From: Rhizobium sp. LC145
GTDB taxonomy: Bacteria > Pseudomonadota > Alphaproteobacteria > Rhizobiales > Rhizobiaceae
Direction of reading: 5' to 3'
Length of the DNA stretch: 64,000 bases
Assembly (NCBI RefSeq): GCF_001005825.1
Contig: NZ_LBHV01000003.1
Span: 496,001-560,000, forward strand
Below, in pieces: positions 42,191-51,151 of this stretch. Position 1 is the first letter of the stretch; each line of letters starts with the position of its first letter. The notes beneath the pieces are model-generated. The model had not been told where the DNA came from. It saw only the letters and a list, made by a program, of their open reading frames with translations, and ran no database searches. The position numbers and the translations under genes were made by a program.

Positions 42191-43723
42191 ATGGACGTCA
42201 TGGTATCGCCGATCATCATTCTCAACGCAGCCGACGATGTCGGCGTGGTGCGCCGCTCCGTGCAGCCCGGCCAACCGGTCGGCTACGGTGATCTGACGGC
42301 GTGCGAGTTGATCGGCCGCGGCCACAAGGTCGCGATCAAGCGCATCCCGGCTGGCCATGAAGTGAAGAAATACGGCCAGGTGATCGGCCTTGCCACGCAG
42401 GATATCGAGCCGGGCAGCCATGTGCATCTGCACAACCTCGCCATGCTGCCGTCCGAACACGAACATCAGTTCAGCGTCGATATCGAGGAAAAGGGCATGC
42501 TGCCGGAAGGCGAGCGGCGCACTTTCATGGGTTACGACCGCGGCATCGGCGGCGCCGGCACCCGCAATTATATCGGCATCATTTCCTCGGTGAACTGTTC
42601 CGCCACCGTCTCGCGCTACATCGCCGATTATTTCAACCGCATGGGCGGGCTGGAAGGTTTCGGCAATGTCGATGGCGTCGTGGCGCTCACCCATGGCGGC
42701 GGCTGCGCGCTCAACAACAAGTCGGAAGGCTACCGGCTGCTGATCCGCACCATCCAGGGCTATGCGCGGCATCCGAATTTCGGCGGCATCCTGATGATCG
42801 GGCTCGGCTGCGAGACCAACCAGATCGCGCCGATCCTCGAACATTACCGGATGGAGGAGGGCGACCGGCTGCGCACCATGACCATCCAGCAATATGGCGG
42901 CACGAAGAAGACGATCGATGCGGCGATCGAAATCATCAAGGAAATGCTGCCGGCGGTGAATGCCGCAAGGCGCACGCCGCAGCCCCTCTCGAAGCTGAAG
43001 CTGGCGCTCGAATGCGGCGGCTCGGACGGCTATTCCGGCATTTCCGCCAATCCGGCGCTTGGGCATGCTTCCGATCTGATCGTGCGCCATGGCGGCACGA
43101 CGGTGCTTTCCGAAACCCCTGAAATCTATGGGGCTGAACATCTGCTTACCCGCCGCGCGGTGACGCCGGAAGTGGCCCAGAAGCTGCTGCAGCGCATCGA
43201 ATGGTGGCGGGATTACACCGCCCGCAACGGTGACGAGCTCAACAACAACCCTTCGCACGGCAACAAGCTCGGTGGGCTGACCACAATTCTCGAAAAGTCG
43301 CTCGGCGCGGTCGCCAAGGGCGGCTCCATGCCGCTGAAGGCGGTCTACGAGTTCGCCGAGACGGTGACGGAGCCCGGCTTCGTCTTCATGGATACGCCGG
43401 GCTACGATCCGGTCGCAGTGACCGGACAGGTCGCCGGCGGCTGCAACGTCATCTGCTTCACCACCGGCCGCGGCTCGGTCTCGGGCTTCAAGCCGGCCCC
43501 CTGCATCAAGATCGCCACCAACTCCGAAATGTACGAGCACATGAAGGAGGACATGGATCTCAACTGCGGCGGCATCGTCACCGGCGAGGAGACGATCGAG
43601 CAGTCCGGGACGAGGATTTTCGAGCAGGTGATCGCAGTCGCCTCGGGCGAAAAGACGCTGAGCGAGATCTACGACTACGGCGACAACGAATTCGTGCCGT
43701 GGCAGGTGGGCGCGGTGACGTGA
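42191..43723 (+). CDS. uxaA: UxaA-family altronate dehydratase
   Basis: A 510-residue UxaA/GarD-type dehydratase with N-terminal SAF domain (PIIILNAADDVGVVRRSV, HKVAIKRIPAGHEVKKYG) and catalytic domain (FMGYDRGIGGAGTRNYIGI, THGGGCALNNKSEG, LALECGGSDGYSGISANPAL). Iron-binding His and Cys are among these motifs. The usual reaction is D-altronate to 2-keto-3-deoxygluconate. Next to a fucose operon, a related hexonate is possible. GGAGGAGGGAG lies 7 bases before ATG 42191; GTG 42185 is too close to it. Confidence 0.9.
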   Translation: MDVMVSPIIILNAADDVGVVRRSVQPGQPVGYGDLTACELIGRGHKVAIKRIPAGHEVKKYGQVIGLATQDIEPGSHVHLHNLAMLPSEHEHQFSVDIEEKGMLPEGERRTFMGYDRGIGGAGTRNYIGIISSVNCSATVSRYIADYFNRMGGLEGFGNVDGVVALTHGGGCALNNKSEGYRLLIRTIQGYARHPNFGGILMIGLGCETNQIAPILEHYRMEEGDRLRTMTIQQYGGTKKTIDAAIEIIKEMLPAVNAARRTPQPLSKLKLALECGGSDGYSGISANPALGHASDLIVRHGGTTVLSETPEIYGAEHLLTRRAVTPEVAQKLLQRIEWWRDYTARNGDELNNNPSHGNKLGGLTTILEKSLGAVAKGGSMPLKAVYEFAETVTEPGFVFMDTPGYDPVAVTGQVAGGCNVICFTTGRGSVSGFKPAPCIKIATNSEMYEHMKEDMDLNCGGIVTGEETIEQSGTRIFEQVIAVASGEKTLSEIYDYGDNEFVPWQVGAVT

Positions 43724-43743
43724 CACCGTCGCTCTCTCTGTTC

Positions 43744-43876
43744 CCGTCATCCTCGGGCTTGTCCCGAGGATCTACTCACGATCAATTCATGGGAGTGGTT
43801 AGACGCTCAGGCCTGTCCCGCGCATCTGCCAACATCAGACGTGGATAGATCCTCGGGACAAGCCCGAGGATGACGG
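43744..43876. repeat. Perfect 31-bp inverted repeat between convergent genes
   Basis: 43744-43774 and 43846-43876 are exact inverted copies; each arm is itself a palindrome (CCTCGGG/CCCGAGG). Its core resembles the repeats around the GIY-YIG gene. It sits between the convergent UxaA and OpgC-like genes and may serve as a two-way terminator. Confidence 0.8.
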
Positions 43877-43915
43877 AAGAGAGCGGTGATCTGAGCTCAC
43901 CTCCCCAAGTTTGTT

Positions 43916-45145
43916 TTACCTGATGACCATCTGCTGCGGCTTGGCATGCTCCGTGCGCGCCTCGCCCGACTGCTGACCGCCGATGCCGAAGAGCTTGTCG
44001 CGTTCCCGCCAGAGCGCGGGCAGCGCGAGAAGCGCGACCCCGACCAGGGCGATGGCCGTCTTGGTCATCTGGCTGAGTTCCGGCGAGCGGCCGTCGAAAT
44101 AATAGACGGCATAGACGATCGCCACGTGCCAGACATAGACGTAGAGCGAATGGCGGCCGAGAAGCTGCAGGAACCGGATCGAGAAGACCCAGGTGATCGC
44201 CGCGGCCACTTTCTGCACCCAGGCGCTCGGATGCTTCGGACCGGCGACCAGAAGCCAGGTGACGAGCGCTGCCACGGCGGCGAAGTTCAAGAGATAGACC
44301 GGACCGAAATCGGCGCGGATTTCCATCGTGGCGAACTTGCCCACCATGAAGCCGGGCATCAGGTTATGCGCCGTGATGATGCGCAGCGGCAGGAAGAACA
44401 GCACGATCAACAGCGCCATCTTCGGGATGAAGGTGTTTTCCGGTGTCAGGATCTTCTTCCAGTCGATCTTGCCGGTCGTGGTCATCGCACCCAGCACGAG
44501 CGCCGAATAGAAGACGATCTGCCAGCCGAGGAGGTTGAACGACACGCGGATGCCCTGGTCGTCCGCTCCCATGACGAGTTGGTTCAACGGGCCGGTGACG
44601 ACCTGCTGCAGGCCGAGCTGGCCCGCCATCCAGACGATGATCGAACCGGCGAGCACATAAGCCCATTTGTCTTCGAGCACGAGCTTCACCAGCATCGGTG
44701 CGAAGAGCATGTAGATGACGTATTGCGGCAGGATGTCCATGAAGGTCGGCTGGAACAGGAAGGTCGCGATCGCGGCGAGCCGCAGCGGATCGTCGAACGT
44801 CGTATAGCCGAGCCAGTTGAACCAGATCGTATAGGCGCCGGGCAGGAACATCTGCGCCACCATGACGGCGATCACGATGCCCATCGCATAGCGATAGAGC
44901 TCGAAGGCGCGCCCATAGATCAGCTGCTTGCCCACGGCATAGCCGTTCTTCGCCATTTTCTTGGCGTAGACCATGCCGATCAGCAGGCCGGACAGGAAAA
45001 CGAACCCTTGAGCATCCTCCACGAAGGCGAGCTGGTTGTGATTGATGCTCACCAGCCAATAGCCGCCAGCAAAGACGAGATGGTTTATCAACATGAAAAC
45101 GAGGAAGTAGCCTCGCATACCGTCAATAATATCAAAGCGCTTCAT
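43916..45145 (-). CDS. opgC: OpgC-family glucan modification membrane protein
   Basis: A 409-residue membrane protein with ten or so helices. It begins RFDIIDGMRGYFLVFMLINH, the opening box of OpgC acyltransferases, and later has LGRHSLYVYVWHVAIVYAVY. OpgC adds succinyl groups to periplasmic glucans; in rhizobia the counterparts modify cyclic beta-glucans. Substrate here is inferred. The C-terminus is a polar tail. It stands alone, with 199 bases upstream that hold no gene and no strong motif. Confidence 0.87.
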   Translation of the reverse strand: MKRFDIIDGMRGYFLVFMLINHLVFAGGYWLVSINHNQLAFVEDAQGFVFLSGLLIGMVYAKKMAKNGYAVGKQLIYGRAFELYRYAMGIVIAVMVAQMFLPGAYTIWFNWLGYTTFDDPLRLAAIATFLFQPTFMDILPQYVIYMLFAPMLVKLVLEDKWAYVLAGSIIVWMAGQLGLQQVVTGPLNQLVMGADDQGIRVSFNLLGWQIVFYSALVLGAMTTTGKIDWKKILTPENTFIPKMALLIVLFFLPLRIITAHNLMPGFMVGKFATMEIRADFGPVYLLNFAAVAALVTWLLVAGPKHPSAWVQKVAAAITWVFSIRFLQLLGRHSLYVYVWHVAIVYAVYYFDGRSPELSQMTKTAIALVGVALLALPALWRERDKLFGIGGQQSGEARTEHAKPQQMVIR

Positions 45146-45344
45146 CGTTTCGCGGTCTCCATTTTTGCCGTACCGAAGGCTTTGGGAGCGCCGCTCGGTT
45201 CGTAAGGCCTCTGTGGGCCAGGGTTACGCGCCTAAACGTCACGAAACCGGGAGGGTTCCGCCATACGACGGTTTAGGCAGGATCGGTCGTAAACACTACG
45301 TGATGACTGTGGGATGAACAGGGCAGGCGGGGCTGTGGACTGCG

Positions 45345-48300
45345 TTATTCCGCCGCAACCCGTTTGACGCTCGCGACCTGCGTCAGGTAGGCGCGAAGTG
45401 CTGCCGGGCGAACCGGCTTGTGCTGAACGCCGATATCGTGCTTTTCCGCCTCGGCCCGCACTTCCGGCGTTCTGTCGGCGGTAATGACGAGTGCCGGGAT
45501 TTCCGCGCCGTAAAGCGAGCGCAGCATCAGGATGGCCTCGATGCCGTCGCCGTCGTCGAGGTGGTAGTCGGCAATGATGACCTCCGGCGGCGGTTCCCGC
45601 CGGGCTGCGATCTGGTCGATGGCCGCAAGCGATTCGGCCTGGCCCACGGTGCAGCCCCAGCCCGAGACGAGCAGCGCCATGCCTTCGAGTATCCTCGGCT
45701 CGTTGTCGATGCAGAGCACGCGAAGCCCGTTGAGCGGCTGCGAACGGCTCCTGCCTTCCGTCATTTCGGCGCCGCGAACCGCCTTGGGTGCGGCGAGATC
45801 GACCGGCACCCGCACGCGGAAGATCGTGCCCTTGCCGGGGCTCGAGGAAAGCTGCACCGGATGGTTCAGGACGCGGGAAATGCGGTCGACGATCGAAAGC
45901 CCGAGCCCGAGGCCGGATGCAGTCTTCGCGCCCTCGTCCAGCCGGGCGAATTCCTTGAAGACGGTCCGGAACTTGGAGGGCGGTATGCCGATGCCGGAAT
46001 CGAGCACCTCGATCATGACATGGTCGCCGCGCCGTCTGGCGCCGATGAGCACCTTGCCGTCGATCGTGTATTTGATCGCGTTGGAGACGAGGTTCTGGAT
46101 GAGGCGGCGCAGCAGGTTGGCGTCCGAGCGTACCTTCACCGAACTCGGCACGACGGTGAATTTCAGCTTCCTCTCGCGCGCCATGGGCGAAAAATCGGTC
46201 TCGATCCGTTTCAGGAGATCATCGAGTGGCACGGATGTGAAGCGCGGCTTCATGGCGCCGGTGTCGAGCCGGGAGATATCCAGCACGGCGCCCAGGATGG
46301 TTTCGACCGATTCGAGCGAGGAATCGATATTGCGCACGAGCGGGCTGTTCTCCGAAGCGCCGAGCCGTTCGACGAGCGCCGAGGAATAGAGGCGGGCGGC
46401 GTTCAGCGGCTGCAGGATGTCATGGCCGGCGGCGGCAAAGAAGCGCGTCTTGCCGATATTGGCCTCCTCCGCCGAGGCGCGCGCTTCCCCCAGTTCGCGA
46501 TTGACGCGGGTAAGTTCTGCCGTGCGTTCCTCCACCCGCTGTTCGAGCGTTTCGTTCGCCTGCTTCAGCGCCCGGTCGGCTGCGACGCGTTCGGTAATAT
46601 CGGTGAAGGTCGCGACGATCCCCTTGTCCGGCATGGCGTTCGACCGCACCTCGATGATCCGCTCGCCGCCGGAAAGTACCAGCGCGAAAGGCGCATCGAG
46701 GGTCTGGAAATGACGGATGACCTCTGTCTGGTCTTCGGCCGGGACATCCCCGCGCTCGGAAAGGATGGAGACGATATCGGAGAGCGGAAAACCCACCTGG
46801 CCCACCTGTTCCGGCAGGTCGAGGAGATTGCGGAACCGGCGGTTCCAGATCGTCAGCCGATGGTCGCTGTCGAAGACGGCGATGCCCTGGTCCATCTGCG
46901 AGAGCGCCGTCTGCAGCATGTCCTGATTGTATTGCAGGGCCTCGCTCGCCTGATCCAGCAGCCAGGCCGTATCGGCATTGGTATCCTCGGCCTTCTGCAG
47001 AATCAGCGAGAGCACGAGCCTGGCCGAGGACGAGCCGATCGCGCTGCCGAGGAGCTGTTCGGAAAAGTGCACCAGCGCCATGTCGGCGGGCTGGTCGTCG
47101 TCGATCCTGCGCCCGGCCGTGCTTTCGTAATTGGCGAAGGAACGCCGCATGCGCTCCTCGCCGAGATAACGGGCGATCGCGGCTTTCAGGTCGCCGACGC
47201 TGACGCGGGTCTTCCAGCCGCGCGTGGCGAATTGCGAGCGGGTGTGACGCTTGACGAAAATGCCGGCCTGGATGCGCTCCACCGGCCGCGGGTTGCGGGA
47301 CAGCGAGCCGACCACAAAGGCGAGCGTGTTGAGCATCAGGCTGAAGAGCGTGACGTTGACGAAAGGATCGGTTTCCGGACCGGAGAAGATCGAACTCCCC
47401 GGAAACAGGAAGGCCAGCACGGTGGCGGCGATGGGAGAATTGTCCGGTCCGCCGAGGCTCGGCACGAAAAGCAGGTAGGCCCAGACGAAGAAGCCGAAGG
47501 ACATGCCGAGGATGGCGCCGCGCGCATTGGCCCTGCGCCAGAAAAGGCCACCCAGGAGGGCTGGCGCGATCTGCGCGATCGCCGCGAAGGCGAGCAGCCC
47601 GATCGAGGCGAGCCCCGATTGGCTGTCTGCGCCGCGATAGTAGCCATAGCCGAGGATCAGCACCACGAAGATCGCCGTGCGCCGGATGCGCAGCAGCACC
47701 TTGGCGAAATCCTCACGATGCCCGGAGCGCCGCATCAGCTTGTGGCGAAGGAAGACCGGCATCACGATGTCGTTGGAAACCATGATCGAGAGCGCCACCG
47801 ATTCGACGATCACCATGGCGGTGGCGGCCGATACCCCGCCGATGAAGGTGATGAGGGTGACGACCGGAAGCTCGCCGGCGAGCGGCAGCGTCAGCACGTA
47901 GAGATCGGCATCTCCGACTCCCCCGAAGGTGATGAGGCCGGCGATCGCGGCGGGCAGCACGAAGAGATTGATGGCGATGAGGTAGAGCGGCAGGAGCAGG
48001 CCCGCGACCTTCCGCTCCTGCGGCGTGCGGTTTTCCACCACCGTCACATGGAACTGCCGCGGCAGCATGATGATCGCGAAGGCCGACAGCACGATCAGCA
48101 CCGCCCAGCGGCTGAGCGGCGTCTCGTAGGAGAGCGCGGAGGTGACGAGCAGGTTTTCCGATGCCTTGGCGAACAGGTCGGCCGGGCCGTCGAAGAGGAC
48201 GAAGACGACCGAGTATCCGACCGTCGCGAAGGCGAGCAGCTTGACGACGGATTCCATCGCGACGGCCAGGATCAGCCCGTCCTGATGCTCGGTCGCATCC

Positions 48301-48854
48301 GTATGGCGGGTGCCGAACATCACCGCGAAACAGGCCATCAGCAGCGTGATAATCAGCGCGAGATCGAGGAAATAGAGATTGCCGCTGCCGATGCCGTAGT
48401 CGGACGGATCGACCATGACGGCAACGGAACTCGAAACCGCCTTCAATTGCAGGGCGATGTATGGGATCGCCCCGACGAGCGCGATAACGGAGACGATCAT
48501 CGCCACGGTCGAGTTCTTCCCGTAGCGGGCAGCCACGAAATCCGCGACCGAGGTCAGTTTCTCCGCCTTGGCGAGTTCCACGATCCGGCGGATGAGCGGC
48601 ATGCCGAGCGTGAAGGCGAGGATCGGCCCGATATAGATGCCGAGAAATTCGAGGCCACGCTGGGAAGCGAGGCCCACGCCGCCGAAATAGGTCCAGGACG
48701 TGCAGTAGATCGCAATGCTGAGCGCATAGACCACCGGCCGGCCGTTCACCGGCACGCCGAGCCGACGGCTCCGCCGGTCCCCATAGCTCGCCACCGCGAA
48801 AAGCAGCAGGATATAGGCGAATGCCGACACCAGGATAACCCAGCCTGGAAGCAT
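45345..48854 (-). CDS. Hybrid sensor kinase fused to a sodium/solute symporter domain (NahK/ErcS family)
   Basis: 1169 residues. Residues ~1-520 form a sodium:solute symporter-like membrane domain (IYCTSWTYFGGVGLASQRGLE, ATAMVIVESVALSIMVSND). A PAS domain (~665-750; GIAVFDSDHRLTIWNRRF) and a coiled segment follow. The dimerisation helix is RFFAAAGHDILQPLNAARLY (His ~ residue 805), with ATPase boxes NLVSNAIKYT and ASGLGLGLSIV. A receiver domain ends the protein (ADYHLDDGDG, Asp ~1098). This matches NahK/ErcS kinases that sense carbon or redox state. No separate response regulator is adjacent. Confidence 0.93.
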   Translation of the reverse strand: MLPGWVILVSAFAYILLLFAVASYGDRRSRRLGVPVNGRPVVYALSIAIYCTSWTYFGGVGLASQRGLEFLGIYIGPILAFTLGMPLIRRIVELAKAEKLTSVADFVAARYGKNSTVAMIVSVIALVGAIPYIALQLKAVSSSVAVMVDPSDYGIGSGNLYFLDLALIITLLMACFAVMFGTRHTDATEHQDGLILAVAMESVVKLLAFATVGYSVVFVLFDGPADLFAKASENLLVTSALSYETPLSRWAVLIVLSAFAIIMLPRQFHVTVVENRTPQERKVAGLLLPLYLIAINLFVLPAAIAGLITFGGVGDADLYVLTLPLAGELPVVTLITFIGGVSAATAMVIVESVALSIMVSNDIVMPVFLRHKLMRRSGHREDFAKVLLRIRRTAIFVVLILGYGYYRGADSQSGLASIGLLAFAAIAQIAPALLGGLFWRRANARGAILGMSFGFFVWAYLLFVPSLGGPDNSPIAATVLAFLFPGSSIFSGPETDPFVNVTLFSLMLNTLAFVVGSLSRNPRPVERIQAGIFVKRHTRSQFATRGWKTRVSVGDLKAAIARYLGEERMRRSFANYESTAGRRIDDDQPADMALVHFSEQLLGSAIGSSSARLVLSLILQKAEDTNADTAWLLDQASEALQYNQDMLQTALSQMDQGIAVFDSDHRLTIWNRRFRNLLDLPEQVGQVGFPLSDIVSILSERGDVPAEDQTEVIRHFQTLDAPFALVLSGGERIIEVRSNAMPDKGIVATFTDITERVAADRALKQANETLEQRVEERTAELTRVNRELGEARASAEEANIGKTRFFAAAGHDILQPLNAARLYSSALVERLGASENSPLVRNIDSSLESVETILGAVLDISRLDTGAMKPRFTSVPLDDLLKRIETDFSPMARERKLKFTVVPSSVKVRSDANLLRRLIQNLVSNAIKYTIDGKVLIGARRRGDHVMIEVLDSGIGIPPSKFRTVFKEFARLDEGAKTASGLGLGLSIVDRISRVLNHPVQLSSSPGKGTIFRVRVPVDLAAPKAVRGAEMTEGRSRSQPLNGLRVLCIDNEPRILEGMALLVSGWGCTVGQAESLAAIDQIAARREPPPEVIIADYHLDDGDGIEAILMLRSLYGAEIPALVITADRTPEVRAEAEKHDIGVQHKPVRPAALRAYLTQVASVKRVAAE

Positions 48855-49038
48855 GGTTCCTCCGCCAAGAAAAGGCTGACGGGTGGACTCTAAGGGAAAA
48901 TCGAAGGCTTGGAAATCGGCGCCTTCTTGGCAAAAAGTCCTATAACATCCGGTTTTTAGTGCGGTTGCGGCCTTTCAACCGCGCACAACTGCGTTATGTT
49001 GCGACCTGGAACTTTTTACCATCTAGGAAGGGGCAAGC

Positions 49039-49464
49039 ATGTCAGTGATCAGCGAATTCAGGTCATTCATCGCCAAGGGCAATGTCATCGATCTCGCGGT
49101 CGGTATCATCATCGGCGGGGCTTTCACCGGTATCGTCAATTCGCTGGTGAACGATATCGTGATGCCGATCGTCGGTGCGATCACGGGCGGCGGTTTCGAT
49201 TTCTCCAATTACTTCCTGCCGCTTTCCGGCAACGTAACCGCGCAGAGCCTTGCCGCCGCCCGCGAACAGGGCGCCGTCTTCGCCTATGGCAGCTTCATTA
49301 CCGTATTCATCAATTTCCTGATCCTGGCCTGGATCATCTTCCTGATGGTGAAGGCCGTGAACAGGCTGCGCGCGATGGAAGAGAAGAAGCCGGAACCGGA
49401 CGCTCCGCCGCCGGCCGACGTGCAGCTCCTCACCGAGATCCGCGATCTCCTGAAGACCCGCTGA
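49039..49464 (+). CDS. mscL: Large-conductance mechanosensitive channel
   Basis: A 141-residue protein of normal length. The pore helix [20 protein letters not shown] is followed by the periplasmic loop and the second helix [19 protein letters not shown]; a charged cytoplasmic helix ends it ([10 protein letters not shown]). It releases solutes at hypo-osmotic shock. GGAAGGGGC precedes ATG 49039. It is divergent from the hybrid kinase gene. Confidence 0.96.
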   Translation: MSVISEFRSFIAKGNVIDLAVGIIIGGAFTGIVNSLVNDIVMPIVGAITGGGFDFSNYFLPLSGNVTAQSLAAAREQGAVFAYGSFITVFINFLILAWIIFLMVKAVNRLRAMEEKKPEPDAPPPADVQLLTEIRDLLKTR

Positions 49465-49566
49465 TCGGCGGAATGATCACATATATCAATATTGGCCTCA
49501 CGGATTCTCATGGGAATTCGTGAGGCGGCTGCGCTAAAAGACATGAAAACCTTGAAGGGATTTTCC

Positions 49567-50736
49567 ATGTCGATCGTCAGCAGCCTCAGCCCCCGTGCCC
49601 TCGCAGCGCCCGAAAGCGGCATCGTGGAGGTCATCACCTATGCCCGGGGTCGGGAGGGGCTGATCCCGCTCTGGGCGGGCGAGGGCGATCTGCCGAGCCC
49701 CGATTTCATCAATCGGGCCGCAAGCGATGCGCTGCTGGCCGGCGAAACCTTCTACACCTGGCAGCGCGGCATTCCGGAGCTTCGCGAGGCGCTTTCGCGC
49801 TATTACGCCCGCCACTTCTCCGTCTCGCTGCCGGTCGAACATTTCTATGTCACAGGTTCCGGCATGCACGCCATCATGCTGGCGGTGCAGGCCGTGACCT
49901 CTCCGGGCGACGAACTGATCTATCTTTCGCCCGCTTGGCCGAACATCGTTTCCGCCGTGGAGATTTCCGGAGCCAGGGCCGTCGGCCTGCCGCTCGACTT
50001 CAAGGACGGGGGGTGGTCGCTCGACCTCCAAAAGCTGGAAGCGCTGGTGACGCCGCGCACCAGGGCGCTCTTCATCAACACGCCCTCCAACCCCACCGGC
50101 TGGACGGCCACTCGGGAAGACCTCGAGAATATCCTGGCGCTCGCCCGCAAGCATGGCCTCTGGATCATCGCCGACGAGATCTACGCTCTCTACTATTACG
50201 GCGATGCGCCGCGCGCGCCTTCCTTCATGGATATCATGGAGGAGGGAGACCGGGTGCTCTTCGCCAATTCCTTTTCCAAGAACTGGTCGATGACCGGCTG
50301 GCGCGTGGGCTGGATCGTCGCCCCGCCCGAACTCGGCCAGGTGATCGAAAACCTCATCCAGTATTCCAATTCCGGCGTGGCGCAGTTCATGCAACGCGGC
50401 GCGGTGGTGGCGCTTGATCAAGGCGACGATTTCGTACGCGGCAATATCGACAGGGCGACCCGCTCGCGCGACATCCTCTGCGATGCGCTGATCGCCACCA
50501 ACCGGGTCGAGACGTTGAAGCCCGATGGCGCTCTCTATGCCTTCCTCAAGGTGGACGGCGTGACGGACAGCCGCCGCACGGCGCTCGACATCATCGACAG
50601 GACGGGCGTGGTGCTGGCGCCGGGCTCCGCCTTCGGCAAGGGAGGCGAGCTCTTCCTGCGGGCCTGCTTCCTGCGTGATCCGCGTCAGGTGGAAGAGGCT
50701 GCCGGCCGACTCCGCGACTATATTCTGAAGCTTTAG
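49567..50736 (+). CDS. PLP-dependent aminotransferase (class I/II)
   Basis: A 389-residue fold-type I aminotransferase. Key boxes are YTWQRGIPELREALSRYY, INTPSNPTGWTATRED, the PLP Asp in WIIADEIYALYYYG, the Schiff-base Lys in NSFSKNWSMTGWRVGW and Arg near the end (FLRACFLRD). Substrate unknown; aspartate or aromatic amino acids are typical of the group. ATG 49567 has AAGGGA 7 bases upstream; ATG 49543 is in frame. The stop TAG abuts a TA-flanked inverted-repeat element. Confidence 0.9.
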   Translation: MSIVSSLSPRALAAPESGIVEVITYARGREGLIPLWAGEGDLPSPDFINRAASDALLAGETFYTWQRGIPELREALSRYYARHFSVSLPVEHFYVTGSGMHAIMLAVQAVTSPGDELIYLSPAWPNIVSAVEISGARAVGLPLDFKDGGWSLDLQKLEALVTPRTRALFINTPSNPTGWTATREDLENILALARKHGLWIIADEIYALYYYGDAPRAPSFMDIMEEGDRVLFANSFSKNWSMTGWRVGWIVAPPELGQVIENLIQYSNSGVAQFMQRGAVVALDQGDDFVRGNIDRATRSRDILCDALIATNRVETLKPDGALYAFLKVDGVTDSRRTALDIIDRTGVVLAPGSAFGKGGELFLRACFLRDPRQVEEAAGRLRDYILKL

Positions 50737-51002
50737 GGTCAAAATTCAATTAGGTTTCGGGCGCGGCGCGAGCCGGATTTCGTGGATGGCAAGGAGAAGG
50801 AACCGACGTGGAGCATAACTCCACTAGGAGCCTTCGACGCAGCAAGGCGCGAAATCCGCCGCGTCCCGAAGGGATATGGTGAAAATCGCCCATTTCCGCG
50901 TCGCCAAATCTCGACGGGGTTGAGCCCCGCCATCGATTTGCCTCCTAGAACTGAACGATTTTCCCTCATACCGCGCTCCAAACTCTAATTGAGTTTTGAC
51001 CC
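50736..51002. mobile_element. MITE-like element with terminal inverted repeats and TA duplication
   Basis: The left end (GGGTCAAAATTCAATTAG from 50736) and the complement of the right end (GGGTCAAAACTCAATTAG ending at 51002) match over about 30 bases with few differences. TA flanks both ends (50734-50735 and 51003-51004), the target mark of IS630/mariner-type transposition. The 267-base interior encodes no transposase. An ORF of about 80 codons spans it on the minus strand but is probably incidental. Confidence 0.7.
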
Positions 51003-51151
51003 TAGGGCGGATCGCTAAAATCCGAACGATTCCGGAAATCGGCGGTTAGCCCTGCCTTCAGATATACTTGAGCGGCACCCGCCGGAGTAATCATTGCTGC
51101 ACGGACCGCATGCTTCGATGCCTCGACGACAAGAGGCGGGGAAGCATCGAA

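Noticed and set aside
45420..48893. A 1157-codon plus-strand open frame over the hybrid kinase
   Set aside because: Antisense of the kinase gene; composition is Arg/Asp/Glu/Gly-rich without domains, and the kinase strand has all catalytic boxes.
50739..50981. 80-codon minus-strand ORF inside the MITE-like element
   Set aside because: It runs between the terminal repeats and looks protein-like, but it has no recognised domain and no independent evidence of expression; retained only as part of the element.
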